A DNA stretch of 44,653 nucleotides from Sulfurovum sp. (GTDB lineage: Bacteria > Campylobacterota > Campylobacteria > Campylobacterales > Sulfurovaceae), in assembly GCA_026989435.1 (NCBI GenBank), contig JALSJI010000080.1, forward strand, positions 1 through 44,653, written 5' to 3'. Of the stretch, positions 33,197 through 42,162 are shown one piece after another. The translations under genes and the position numbers were made by a program. The notes below the pieces were generated by a model. That model saw nothing but the letters and a program-made list of their open reading frames with translations. It searched no databases and had not been told where the DNA came from. Each line of letters starts with the position of its first letter. The first letter of the stretch is position 1.

Positions 33197-33847
33197 TTAA
33201 TCAAAAATCTTACCTATAATACCCTGTTTTGGTGCTGTAATATCCGACGCATTGACAAGAGACTCTCTATTTTTCTCTCTATAGATTTTTGCTGCTTTGG
33301 GCTTACCTGTGCGCTCATAAAGTGCCGCAATATTTTCATTAAGCAGATACTGACTCATATGCAGACGTATCATCATCGTATTAACCAGAGGTATATAGAT
33401 AGAACCGGGGTACCTATAGAGAAAGGTTTTGGATTTTTCTATACTATCTAAAATCAGTTTTTGGTCTTTATAGACATCTTTAATACCCAAAAAAGAGGCT
33501 TTAAGTTTCAAAAACTCTATATACTCTCTATTTTGACTCTGTGTGTAGCGTTTGTTATACTCATCCAGATAGTAGTTTGACAAAAGATACTTTTCATCAT
33601 GCATATGTGCATGTGCCAGCAGCATTATAGCTGTCGGTATCTGCGGTGCACGCATATGCTCAGATCTCAAAGAGATATAAAAAGCATCTGCCTTGTCCAT
33701 ATTGCCGCTTGCTATACTTTTTGCTATCTTCTTATACCAGTAAAGCGCCGGTTTGTTAAACTCCTCTATCGTCTCAGAACTTCCTGCACATCCTGCAAAC
33801 AGCACCGATATTAGCAGTGTTACCGGTAATTTTATCATCCAATACAT
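33197..33847 (-). CDS. bamD: Outer membrane assembly lipoprotein BamD
   Basis: A TPR-type lipoprotein of the BAM complex that folds outer-membrane barrels, 216 residues. The signal peptide ends in the lipobox LFAGC with the lipidated cysteine at C20. The body consists of paired helices: YWYKKIAKSIASGNMDKADAFY, MLLAHAHMHDEKYLLSNYYLDEYNKRY and FLYRYPGSIYIPLVNTMMIRL. The pattern DEY-x-x-x-Y in repeat 2 and 'RYPGS-Y' are typical of BamD/ComL. AAGGGCGG precedes the ATG at 33847; another in-frame ATG follows three codons later. It lies upstream of lon in the same direction. Confidence 0.88.
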   Translation of the reverse strand: MYWMIKLPVTLLISVLFAGCAGSSETIEEFNKPALYWYKKIAKSIASGNMDKADAFYISLRSEHMRAPQIPTAIMLLAHAHMHDEKYLLSNYYLDEYNKRYTQSQNREYIEFLKLKASFLGIKDVYKDQKLILDSIEKSKTFLYRYPGSIYIPLVNTMMIRLHMSQYLLNENIAALYERTGKPKAAKIYREKNRESLVNASDITAPKQGIIGKIFD

Positions 33848-33923
33848 AACCGCCCTTCATTTTATTAACGTAGTGTATCATAGCTCAAAGTAGGTAAAAG
33901 ATGACTAAGAGCATAGATAATTC

Positions 33924-34607
33924 TTACGAATTTTCCTGTGTGGAAATATATGCATACCCTGTCTCTTTTTCAACAGTAATAGAGATATCTGCGATACTTG
34001 TATCGTCAAATTTAAGCGTGATAGTCATATCGCTTGTGCATAAAGAACCGTAATCAGGAGAGATAGAGCCGCCAATCCCGCTGCTGTTTTGGACAAAACC
34101 GCGATGGGGTCTGCCTAGATGATCAAAACCGATATATTTTCCTGCCGTATTATTGCATCCGCTAAAAACAACACCCCCCTCTGAGATCCCATATTTTTTC
34201 GTAAGAAATATATCTGCAGATGCCTGGTTTTGCCGACTTAAGTCACTCTGGCAGGGTTTGGTATTAAGCCCATTCATTCTCATACCGTTTGAAGGATCGA
34301 TAGCAGCCTCCTTGCTATCTATATTACCCTCGGTATCCTTGTCTGCACCGATATAATAAAATATACCATCATCTGAACACCCCTCTATACCAAAACGCCA
34401 AAATGCCTGCTGCCAGTTGTTATTTGAAGGGTTTGTGACATTGTCCGAGAGTGCCATATGTTGCGTATAACGTATGGCCGAGAGGATAGTGTCTGCCGCT
34501 TCTTGACGAAAATCACGCTCTATTCTTGGTAGTGCCAAAGAGGCTAAAATACCCAAAATCACAATCACCGTCACAAGTTCCAACATCGTAAATGCAACTC
34601 TTTTCAT
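33924..34607 (-). CDS. GspH/FimT-like minor pseudopilin
   Basis: A 227-residue type IV pilin-like protein. The prepilin signature is MKRVA-FTMLELVTVIVILGILASLALP. Cleavage is expected between A5 and F6, with the invariant Glu at +5 (E10). The remainder is a variable globular head with five cysteines, three of them toward the C-terminal half (one in FSGCNN, one in SLCTSD). It fits minor pseudopilins of type IV pilus or type II secretion systems. It lies opposite to the adhesin/pilin genes that follow, separated by a 180-base divergent region. No pilus ATPase or prepilin peptidase is in the window. Confidence 0.85.
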   Translation of the reverse strand: MKRVAFTMLELVTVIVILGILASLALPRIERDFRQEAADTILSAIRYTQHMALSDNVTNPSNNNWQQAFWRFGIEGCSDDGIFYYIGADKDTEGNIDSKEAAIDPSNGMRMNGLNTKPCQSDLSRQNQASADIFLTKKYGISEGGVVFSGCNNTAGKYIGFDHLGRPHRGFVQNSSGIGGSISPDYGSLCTSDMTITLKFDDTSIADISITVEKETGYAYISTQENS

Positions 34608-34711
34608 CTTGCTATACCTCTATTTTGATAAATCACATCATAACACGATACTGTTGCAAAACAGGTTAAGTATCTATGAAATTATATGACATAAGCTTAG
34701 CATACTTTTTT

Positions 34712-34752
34712 TTGACATTTTTGACATTTTTATATCTTCTTTTGGTTATACT
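34712..34752 (+). promoter_or_regulatory. Promoter region of the giant lectin gene with tandem TTGACATTT
   Basis: TTGACATTT occurs twice in exact tandem (34712-34720 and 34721-34729), each containing a consensus -35 word. TATACT (34747-34752) is a likely -10 box, but lies 20 bases from the second TTGACA, longer than optimal. The translation start is at 34788. Confidence 0.4.
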
Positions 34753-34787
34753 TTTGAAATACATACATCCAAATAGTAGGTTCATAC

Positions 34788-37700
34788 ATGCGTACAATTT
34801 ATAACGTTTTACTTTTCTTATTATCTATACACTTTTTGTTCACAGCGGCTCATGCCACGGTGGCTACTCAATCATCTACGGGATGGGAAGGTGATGCCAA
34901 CAGGGCTATTGACGGCAATACAGACGGTAACTATTGGAATCATTCCGTCACACATACCGGTGGAAGTACCTTCTATGACTGGCTTCTTATAGACCTTGAG
35001 TCCGTCCAAAGTATCGATACTCTCACTATATGGAATAGGACTGATTGCTGTGGTGAAAGAATCGATCAAACTGCCGTAATGGTAAGTGATACGCCCTTTA
35101 ACCCACAAGCAACACGGAATGGAATGGAAAATGCACGGAGGAATGCAGATTGGAAGAGACAAATAAACTACACTCCCAACCAAGAGAAATATACTTTTGA
35201 TCTAGGCGGTATTAGCGGAAGATATATCCTCATACAAAAAGTAGGATATAGTGATAGTAGAAGGTTTCTTAGTATCGCCGAAGTAGAGATTATGCGTAGT
35301 AATGCCTCATTGATATCCAACAATCCAAGAGATTTTACGAAAATTGATATAGCAGGTCAAAGCAGTACCAATATCTATGGCGATTTAATGCTTATAGGAA
35401 ATCAGTCACTCTGCTGGAAGGGTTTAACATATAATGGTAGAAGACGGGTGGGTCGAGAAACATCGCAATGCCAAAATCCCCCTTTTGATGCATCCAATAA
35501 CTTCTACTTTCAAAGACATGCCAATTTAGATCCTATAGCCGTTAGTGCCGGATACCTTAACTCTACTTCTGCAGATTTAACCATTAGTCCAGATGACAGA
35601 GTTGTTGAAGCCTGGCTCTTTGTCATAGGACGATTATATACAAATAATCAAGTAGAGCGTGCATCTGCCCAAAATGTCCGACTCAAAACGCCTACAAGCG
35701 GTGGATATGTAAGCCTTCGTGCAGATGATGATAAGTTTAACTGGATGGTTGATGGCCCTATCTTTGATTACGGACTGGCAATCAATGTCACCCAATATGT
35801 ACAGCAAAGCGGCAGATACTGGGTAGCTGATCTCAAAGCAACAGAGATGTTAAACCAAGGTTCAGGCTGGGGTATTGCCGTCATTGTAGAAGATACGACA
35901 CGCCAAAACAGAACGCTTAAAAATATCTCTTTATACAACGGCTTTAACGGTGTTTACAGTGAAGGAAACTATCCCGCAACAGTCACCTCGCATATCAGCG
36001 GTTTTTTTACACCCAGGACCGATACGGTAAAATCAAACCTGATTGTCATGGCGGGAGAATCCGATAGAGCATTAAGCGATTCGATGAGAATTACCAAAAA
36101 AGACGGTACAGAAGTAGATATCAAAGACAGTCTCAACGATACCCAAAATGTACAAAACGGTACTATCTCTAAAAACGGCTCCAACGTCACTACCAGAAAT
36201 CCAGGTTATGCAAATACCTTAGGTATCGATATAGATATCATTGACGCAAGCGACATCATAGATAATGAACAAACATCTACGGAAATCACCATTGACTCCT
36301 TTGGTGACAGAATCTTTCTAAGTATGTATGGATTTGCCACAGAACTCTACATACCGGAGTTATGTTATGATTATAACATCCAAAAAAACGGATTTTCACT
36401 CAAAGCAGACGAGAATAGGAGCTTTACTACCAATGGACTTGGAGAGATCAAGGCACATATCTCTATTCGTAGTAAAGAGGGAGATTTTGATCTCAAAAAC
36501 TCCAAACTTAAATTTTATGCCGAACCTTATGATGCACTCTCATTCATCAGCGCAAAATACTCGCCCAATACCGTCAACACCCTCATACCTGCTATCACTA
36601 CAGCACAACATACATCTCTCAAACCCGAAATAGCTATAGGGGAAAATGCAACCCCCGAGGGTGGAACCATCGGGATCTTCGAGCGTTATTTTGCGCAATA
36701 CTATTTTACTATCCGGGAAAATAAGAGTAACACCATACATTTTGACATCGATCTAAACACCTCTATCGATTTTGGTTCAGGGCCAGTAGAGTTTATTCTC
36801 TCATCTAAAAACAACACCCTTCCAAGATGTGAGCAAAACCTCACTTATAGTCCGCTTTTAGGTGCTTTTAACATAGAAAGAACAGACAGTGGCGCCTATA
36901 ACTCCGTCACCCAGCCACAACGGCGTTACCCGCTCTATACGCAAGTGTCAAACAAACCTTTTGATATCTCTGTGGTTGCCTATGATGCAAATGTCTCACC
37001 TGTCTATCAACAAGAGCTTATACTGCCCCAAGATTGTGTGGTGGAGATAGAGCTTATAGACTCATCACCCTACAATGATAAAAATTCATTCTTTAAATGT
37101 GAAAACACCCAAGAGAGTATTATCCAAACACTTCCCAATGGAGAGGAAAGCTTGCTTGTCAAACTTAAACAAGGGACTTCAAGAACCAAGCTGGAAAATA
37201 GTATCTCTACCCAAAATGCACTTTGGAATGCAGCATTTAGGATATGGTACTATACTGATCCTCATGGTAGTCTCATTCTTCATGATTGCGAGAACAAAAC
37301 GGACGGCAGATGTTTTAGAACAAAAATTTATGAAAATATCAAAGGCAATAATTCTACTGATTTCTGCGAAAGTGACTGCAGTCCCGCGAACGACTCTGCA
37401 GATAGCTGCTATAAATGTCTACGCAAATTTTATGCCACACCCGTATGTTCCAGAGATAATTTTGCCATCAAGCCGGCATCATACCGCATTGGTATCTATG
37501 ACAATAACGAATCTAGCAACACCACGACAAGCAAACAGAGACTGAGTGAAAACCTAAACACCCCATCGGCCACCTCTATTGCAGCAGGATATCGCTATAG
37601 GCTTGAAGCAATAGCGACACAATTTGGCAATAACGACAAAACAAACGGCTATACTACCCTCTTTACGACACCTTCAAATATAGATAAAAAATCAACTGCT

Positions 37701-39188
37701 CTTTTCAACAGCAGTACGGGCACGGCATGTGCAGACACCAACAACACCGACTGGGGGGTATGGTTTGAAAACGGTGCCGTCAAGGAGACTATAAGCGGCA
37801 GACGCATTAACCTACAGTCAAACAACCTTGTATCTCTTCCCAATACGGGAGCATATGACTACCATATAGAAGATCTTAACTGGACCATCGTCGATCAATC
37901 CAGATATGTAGATAAAGACGGCAACAAACTTAAAACTTTTCCCGATGTAGACGACTGTATCACTAGCGGTAACAAGAAGTACTCCATTGCAAATGACAAC
38001 AACGGACTCTCAGGTTGTGGTATTACTTCAAATATCTCCTACAACGGAGCGCCAAATACTTATGAAGATCTACCTTTGTTTGTATGGCCCTACCGCTTTG
38101 ATCTAAGCAGCATTACCCTAAACACGCTGCCCCAGACAGGACGCAACTACGCCTTTATGAACGACTATACGCACAGCTACTATAGTGATCCTGTTCTTCA
38201 TCCTATCGATACGGGTACCGCTTTTATAGGTTCGCTCGCAGCGCTTAACAAACAAGGAGGGCAAACCACAAACTTTACAAAGGGATGTACGGCAACGGAT
38301 ATCACACTGCATATCAACAGAACATCTACCCCGTTTGAAGGAAACATCAAAGACAGTGCGGGCAACCCTGTTGCTTTTCAACAATACCTGCAAGAGAGCA
38401 ACATCTCCACGGCACCTATAGCCGCCCATACCCTAAATAGCGATGAGAACCTCACTTTACATGCTACGGCTTTTGAAGACGGCTATCAAGGATATGCCCA
38501 TATACGCCTGCACAGCAACTTTCAAAAACCGCTCAATGAAACGGTCAACCCGATCAATATGCACTACAAACAACTCCAAGCCTACGCTACGGCAGCAGGC
38601 TCTTTCGCACACATGGGTAGGCATATCCCTAAAGGAAGCAACAACTACGACAACAACATCACCTACTATTTTGCCAAAGTCACACCAGAACAGACCTACT
38701 ACCCCAATGTCACAAACAACTACAAACTCACACCTATTTATGTAGATATATTTTGTGATTTAGGTACTGAGTGTAACAGTAGTTTTAATCTAAATACCCC
38801 TACCAAAGGCAAAGATGACACGCTCTACTGGTATAGTGCTACGATGTTTGATCCACTCACGGACGGTACGACGGATTTAAGCGTACGTACCTTTAAGGGT
38901 ATTGCCGCCTCACCTCACGTAACACCCGCTAATTCCGTACGGTTTATCCATGCCCCTGCTGCACGCAACGATGTCAATGTCTCTGTAGCAGGACCGGGCA
39001 GACCTACTACGGTAGAGGTAAACATAAACCCTGTGCCTTGGCTACTCTATGACGAAACAGACCCCAACGGTCAACCTAGCTACAAAGTCAAGTTTATCGG
39101 TGCCCCTACCTGGCAGGGTGTGGGCAACACAGGCAACACTGCAGAACTTGGCTCTAGTACACATTCCAATACGAGGATGAACTGGTAA
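34788..39188 (+). CDS. Giant secreted protein with N-terminal F-type lectin domain, pseudopilin-associated (MshQ-like position)
   Basis: A 1466-residue exported protein. A signal peptide (1-23, ending TAAHA) is followed by an F5/8C-fold domain at about 24-172. It contains ATQSSTGWEGDANRAIDGNT and NRTDCCGERID. H56, R84, D86, C87-C88 and R91 match the fucose-binding H...R-x-D-C-C-x-x-R motif of F-type lectins. The remaining 1300 residues are beta-rich, rich in Asn/Thr, with a Cys-rich knot (CESDCSP ... CYKCLRKFYATPVCSRDNFAIKPA). The CSRDNFAI-x-P box recalls MshQ-type pilus-associated proteins. The gene sits 2 bases before a pseudopilin gene, so it is probably displayed or secreted with the pilin-like proteins. 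Lectin call good, MshQ analogy inferred. Confidence 0.75.
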   Translation: MRTIYNVLLFLLSIHFLFTAAHATVATQSSTGWEGDANRAIDGNTDGNYWNHSVTHTGGSTFYDWLLIDLESVQSIDTLTIWNRTDCCGERIDQTAVMVSDTPFNPQATRNGMENARRNADWKRQINYTPNQEKYTFDLGGISGRYILIQKVGYSDSRRFLSIAEVEIMRSNASLISNNPRDFTKIDIAGQSSTNIYGDLMLIGNQSLCWKGLTYNGRRRVGRETSQCQNPPFDASNNFYFQRHANLDPIAVSAGYLNSTSADLTISPDDRVVEAWLFVIGRLYTNNQVERASAQNVRLKTPTSGGYVSLRADDDKFNWMVDGPIFDYGLAINVTQYVQQSGRYWVADLKATEMLNQGSGWGIAVIVEDTTRQNRTLKNISLYNGFNGVYSEGNYPATVTSHISGFFTPRTDTVKSNLIVMAGESDRALSDSMRITKKDGTEVDIKDSLNDTQNVQNGTISKNGSNVTTRNPGYANTLGIDIDIIDASDIIDNEQTSTEITIDSFGDRIFLSMYGFATELYIPELCYDYNIQKNGFSLKADENRSFTTNGLGEIKAHISIRSKEGDFDLKNSKLKFYAEPYDALSFISAKYSPNTVNTLIPAITTAQHTSLKPEIAIGENATPEGGTIGIFERYFAQYYFTIRENKSNTIHFDIDLNTSIDFGSGPVEFILSSKNNTLPRCEQNLTYSPLLGAFNIERTDSGAYNSVTQPQRRYPLYTQVSNKPFDISVVAYDANVSPVYQQELILPQDCVVEIELIDSSPYNDKNSFFKCENTQESIIQTLPNGEESLLVKLKQGTSRTKLENSISTQNALWNAAFRIWYYTDPHGSLILHDCENKTDGRCFRTKIYENIKGNNSTDFCESDCSPANDSADSCYKCLRKFYATPVCSRDNFAIKPASYRIGIYDNNESSNTTTSKQRLSENLNTPSATSIAAGYRYRLEAIATQFGNNDKTNGYTTLFTTPSNIDKKSTALFNSSTGTACADTNNTDWGVWFENGAVKETISGRRINLQSNNLVSLPNTGAYDYHIEDLNWTIVDQSRYVDKDGNKLKTFPDVDDCITSGNKKYSIANDNNGLSGCGITSNISYNGAPNTYEDLPLFVWPYRFDLSSITLNTLPQTGRNYAFMNDYTHSYYSDPVLHPIDTGTAFIGSLAALNKQGGQTTNFTKGCTATDITLHINRTSTPFEGNIKDSAGNPVAFQQYLQESNISTAPIAAHTLNSDENLTLHATAFEDGYQGYAHIRLHSNFQKPLNETVNPINMHYKQLQAYATAAGSFAHMGRHIPKGSNNYDNNITYYFAKVTPEQTYYPNVTNNYKLTPIYVDIFCDLGTECNSSFNLNTPTKGKDDTLYWYSATMFDPLTDGTTDLSVRTFKGIAASPHVTPANSVRFIHAPAARNDVNVSVAGPGRPTTVEVNINPVPWLLYDETDPNGQPSYKVKFIGAPTWQGVGNTGNTAELGSSTHSNTRMNW
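37841..37967 (+). repeat. 127-bp direct repeat, copy 1 (inside giant lectin gene)
   Basis: Identical base for base to 44527-44653, offset 6686. The preceding base differs (C here, T in copy 2), and DNA further upstream is strongly diverged between the two genes. Confidence 0.95.
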
Positions 39189-39190
39189 AT

Positions 39191-39937
39191 ATGATGAGAA
39201 ATAAACACAACAGAAAAGCCATAGCAATGATAGAACTCACTTTTGCTATAGTGGTTATAGGTATTGTGATGCTAAGTGTGCCGTTAATGCTTATGCAGGC
39301 ACAAAAAAGTACTACCGTAGCATTACAACAAGAATCTATTGCCATCGCTGCCTCACACACCAATGCTTTGCTTACCTATGCATGGGATGAACAAAATACC
39401 GAAGGATTGCCTGCAGCAAACAATATCCTCCAAACAGACAGCGAACAACTACAACAAACAGACGGTATCGTATGGATGAGTAATACGCTCTCCTATCCAA
39501 ATGCACGTAGAAGAGTCTACTCGCATACGGATGCAAACCTCTCTGCCAGGGCCACCCCTAAAAACTCTCTTGGCGAAGACGGCATAGAGAGTACTGATGA
39601 TATAGATGATTTCCACGGCAAAAGTTTTTCATTAACCCTTGTCCCAGGCGGCAGCAATGCATCCTATCAAGGAGAGTATATCGATACCGACGTCACTGTA
39701 GCAAACAACGTAGTCTACGGTGACGATAGTGCAGGTTACACAAATCCAAGCGGTCGTTTTGCCTTCTCTAAACCTTTTCAAAGAGCAACGCCAACAGGTA
39801 GTACCAATATCAAGCTTATTACTACCACGCTGACTACTGCGCGTACGGAAGAGGAGTTTAAAAATAAAAATATTGTCTTAAGGGCCTTTATGTGCAACGT
39901 GGGCGGCTTTAGACCATTCTCTCAAGGAGGCAAATAG
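39191..39937 (+). CDS. Pseudopilin (GspI-like) with prepilin signal
   Basis: A 248-residue prepilin-like protein. The leader has the basic stretch RNKHNRK, and cleavage is expected between A10 and I11 with Glu at +5 (E15) in IAMIELTFAIVVIGIVML. The Ile at +1 is unusual, since Phe or Met is typical. A helical stem follows (QAQKSTTVALQQESIAIAASHTNALLTYAW), then a head with a PGGSNASYQGEY region and a single late Cys. It starts two bases after the giant gene's stop. The next gene's GTG shares the last base of its stop. Confidence 0.85.
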   Translation: MMRNKHNRKAIAMIELTFAIVVIGIVMLSVPLMLMQAQKSTTVALQQESIAIAASHTNALLTYAWDEQNTEGLPAANNILQTDSEQLQQTDGIVWMSNTLSYPNARRRVYSHTDANLSARATPKNSLGEDGIESTDDIDDFHGKSFSLTLVPGGSNASYQGEYIDTDVTVANNVVYGDDSAGYTNPSGRFAFSKPFQRATPTGSTNIKLITTTLTTARTEEEFKNKNIVLRAFMCNVGGFRPFSQGGK

Positions 39938-40887
39938 TGTCATCTCCTATCAAACATCCGATATCCAAAAAAGCGTTTTCTCTTTTAGAGCTTATTTTTG
40001 TCATCATTATACTTGGTATTGTCTCCTCAATTACCTCTTCCGTGATTGCACAAGTCTACGAGAGCTACATCACGCAACGCGCCATGCACAACGCCAGCCT
40101 AAAATCCGACCTTGCAATTAACCAGCTCGCTAATAGACTGCTCTACCGCGTGGATATGAGCGTGCTTGCCAGAGTACCCGGGCAAACAGGCATAGGTGCC
40201 GGAAGTGCCATAGCACTGCGTAACGTTAATATCAATACTCCCAATAAAGAAAACTACCGTGCACTTGAATGGATAGGTTTTGACAATGACGGATTGAGTG
40301 CTGTTAACCCGCCTGCATGGAGTGGTTTTTGTGATTTAAATGCGAGCGACTATACCTCTATTGTAACCACCGGTTCCAATTTGGATTTTGAAAGGACAGT
40401 GCTTACAAATATACTACATACCCTGCCTGAAGGCAACGACAGACCCGCTATGCTCTTTATGGGTAATACCTACAACAGCACACACGATACACCCTATGAG
40501 GCAGCGTGTATGTATGATGCAAACGGATGTATTTTCCCTATCCAAAGTCTCTCGGGGTCGACGATTACATTAGGAAATGAGGGTAACAGAACAGCCGGAG
40601 AGATGCTCTATAATGAATTTTACTATCTTGTCGCATCAGCCTATGCTGTCGTACCTGAAGATAATACCAACGGTACTTTTAATCTGAAGCTCTACTACAA
40701 CTACCAGCCATGGCTGGGGGAGAACTATCAAGACGGAAAATCATCTCTCCTGGCTAAAAATGTCAGTGTTTTTCGATTTTCTCATGAAGCAAACAGTATC
40801 AGAATTAAGCTCTGTACCCTTGAGAAAATAGGAGAAAGCAACGACTCTACCATCTCAATTTGTAAGGAAAAGGCGGTAATACGATGA
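39937..40887 (+). CDS. Pseudopilin (GspJ-like) with prepilin signal
   Basis: A 316-residue prepilin-like protein with a classical signature KKA-FSLLELIFVIIILGIVSSI: cleavage after A13, F at +1 and Glu at +5 (E18). The long stem YESYITQRAMHNASLKSDLAINQLANRLLYRVD is typical of GspJ-type minor pseudopilins, as is the large head. The start is GTG with AAGGAGG at good spacing, directly at the stop of the previous gene. The end overlaps the next gene by four bases (ATGA). Cysteines occur in SGFCDL, EAACMYDANGC, and the C-terminal part. Confidence 0.87.
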   Translation: MSSPIKHPISKKAFSLLELIFVIIILGIVSSITSSVIAQVYESYITQRAMHNASLKSDLAINQLANRLLYRVDMSVLARVPGQTGIGAGSAIALRNVNINTPNKENYRALEWIGFDNDGLSAVNPPAWSGFCDLNASDYTSIVTTGSNLDFERTVLTNILHTLPEGNDRPAMLFMGNTYNSTHDTPYEAACMYDANGCIFPIQSLSGSTITLGNEGNRTAGEMLYNEFYYLVASAYAVVPEDNTNGTFNLKLYYNYQPWLGENYQDGKSSLLAKNVSVFRFSHEANSIRIKLCTLEKIGESNDSTISICKEKAVIR

Positions 40888-41375
40888 GAAAAGCACTCTC
40901 TATGTTCACGGCTATTTTTGTGATTCTTCTATTAGCCTCCGTAGGAGCATATATTGTCAATCTTTCAGGCAAAATCACCAAAGAGACCCACACGCAATAC
41001 CAAAAAGAACAAGCTATCTTATATGCTAAAAGCTATACGGAACTTGCTATCTTGGCAGCATCTTCAAGAGACTGCGTAGATTACATTTGGGGGTATATAG
41101 GTGAAGATACAGCCGCGGTAGACAGAGGCGAAGGCTATAAGATTCGGGTAGATATACAATATATCGGCAACGAACTAGACGGTAATGTAGGATGCAATAC
41201 GCTAGGCGACACCGTCGAAACCCCCGAATCACAAGGGAGCGTACTTATCGTAGATACCTATGTGCGCTATAGAGACATAGATACGGTCTCACTCTTTGTC
41301 AATAACGGAGGTACGCTAACTGCTACAAACCTGCCTTGGGTCACCTACCATAAAAGAACGCTGCAAAGGCTCTAG
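40884..41375 (+). CDS. PilX/GspK-like minor pilin without Glu5
   Basis: A 163-residue protein with an N-terminal hydrophobic helix MFTAIFVILLLASVGAYIVNL after a short basic leader. If cleaved after A4, position +5 is Thr, not Glu, as in GspK/PilX-type tip or regulatory subunits. A stem helix with QKEQAILYAKSYTELAILAAS follows, then a small head with two cysteines (one near residue 64, one near 104) that may form a disulfide. It overlaps the upstream pseudopilin by four bases, and its stop is followed by an inverted repeat TTAATG-CTT-CATTAA. It closes the pilin-like set. Confidence 0.75.
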   Translation: MRKALSMFTAIFVILLLASVGAYIVNLSGKITKETHTQYQKEQAILYAKSYTELAILAASSRDCVDYIWGYIGEDTAAVDRGEGYKIRVDIQYIGNELDGNVGCNTLGDTVETPESQGSVLIVDTYVRYRDIDTVSLFVNNGGTLTATNLPWVTYHKRTLQRL

Positions 41376-41461
41376 TCGATTAATGCTTCATTAAACCTTT
41401 TAAGTTATACTTAAGAATATATATCTCATATATACTTCATCTCGATTATAAAGGATAGCTC
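41376..41461 (+). promoter_or_regulatory. hpf promoter region
   Basis: TTAATG-CTT-CATTAA just after the pilin gene stop, followed by CCTTTT, is a weak terminator candidate. TTAAGT-TAT-ACTTAA follows. TATACT at 41431-41436 is a probable -10 box for hpf, and AAGGA precedes its ATG. Confidence 0.4.
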
Positions 41462-41986
41462 ATGAAACGCAGTATTACAGGCAGACATTTTGAACTTACC
41501 GAAGCAATTAAAAATTATGCGCACAGCGCCGTAGATGCCGTGGAGAAATACAACCTTGACATCACCAGCGCTAACACCGTCATCAGCAAAAGTGAAAAAA
41601 AGGGCTTTAGCGTTGAATTTATCATTAACCTCAAAGATAAAAACACGATCGTTATCACACAAAACGACAAAGATGTCTATGCGGCTATCGATTTGGCTAT
41701 AGAGAGGGTTAAAAAAGCACTGCGCCGCCATGCAGACAAAATTAAGGGGCATCGCATTATGTCTTTTAAAGATTTGGGTATGGAGGCAGAGGCCGTAAGC
41801 GAACTGGATGTCGAAGAGACAGAGATAGTTCCTATGGATTTGGAACTGCATAAACCTATGGATTTTGATGAGGCTATAGAGGCGCTTAAAAATGAAAAAA
41901 AGAGACAATTTATCGTCTTTAACGACCACGAGGGCATCATGCGGGTGATGTACAAACGTGCTGACGGAAAGTTCGGACTCTACTAA
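41462..41986 (+). CDS. hpf: Ribosome hibernation promoting factor, long form
   Basis: Binds the 30S decoding region and, in the long form, dimerises ribosomes into inactive 100S particles. Residues 1-100 (MKRSITGRHFELTEAIKNYA ... DVYAAIDLAIERVKKALRRHADKIKGH) form the S30AE domain. The tail (PMDLELHKPMDFDEAIEAL ... FIVFNDHEGIMRVMYKRADGKFGLY) is the C-terminal dimerisation domain of long HPF. At 174 residues the length is right. It has its own promoter and lies between the two giant-protein loci. Confidence 0.95.
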   Translation: MKRSITGRHFELTEAIKNYAHSAVDAVEKYNLDITSANTVISKSEKKGFSVEFIINLKDKNTIVITQNDKDVYAAIDLAIERVKKALRRHADKIKGHRIMSFKDLGMEAEAVSELDVEETEIVPMDLELHKPMDFDEAIEALKNEKKRQFIVFNDHEGIMRVMYKRADGKFGLY

Positions 41987-42003
41987 AGATTGGAGAACTA
42001 CCG

Positions 42004-42162
42004 ATGAATCTCTTTAACAAAACTATCTTACTAAACTTCCCATACTCCCAAAACCTACCGGCTAAAAAAAAGGGGGTTAATGTCTTTGAATCTATAATAC
42101 AATATGTACTGCAAGAAACAGATCTTCATTATAAACAGGAGTATGATTATGCCCTATCTTAA
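42004..42162 (+). CDS. Doubtful 52-residue ORF between hpf and the second giant gene
   Basis: An ATG with GGAG nearby starts 17 bases after hpf and reads 52 residues (MNLFNKTILLNFPYSQNLP ... YALS). It overlaps the start of the next gene in another frame, and has a -10 box for that gene inside it. I recognise nothing. It may be a remnant or chance. Confidence 0.2.
   Translation: MNLFNKTILLNFPYSQNLPAKKKGVNVFESIIQYVLQETDLHYKQEYDYALS
42093..42098 (+). promoter_or_regulatory. -10 box (TATAAT) for the second giant gene
   Basis: A perfect TATAAT 50 bases before the ATG at 42149, followed by CAGGAG as ribosome-binding site. Confidence 0.5.

Noticed and set aside
34872-35183. 103-residue minus-strand frame opposite the lectin domain
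   Set aside because: It is antisense to a well-supported domain and shows no ribosome-binding site or family pattern.
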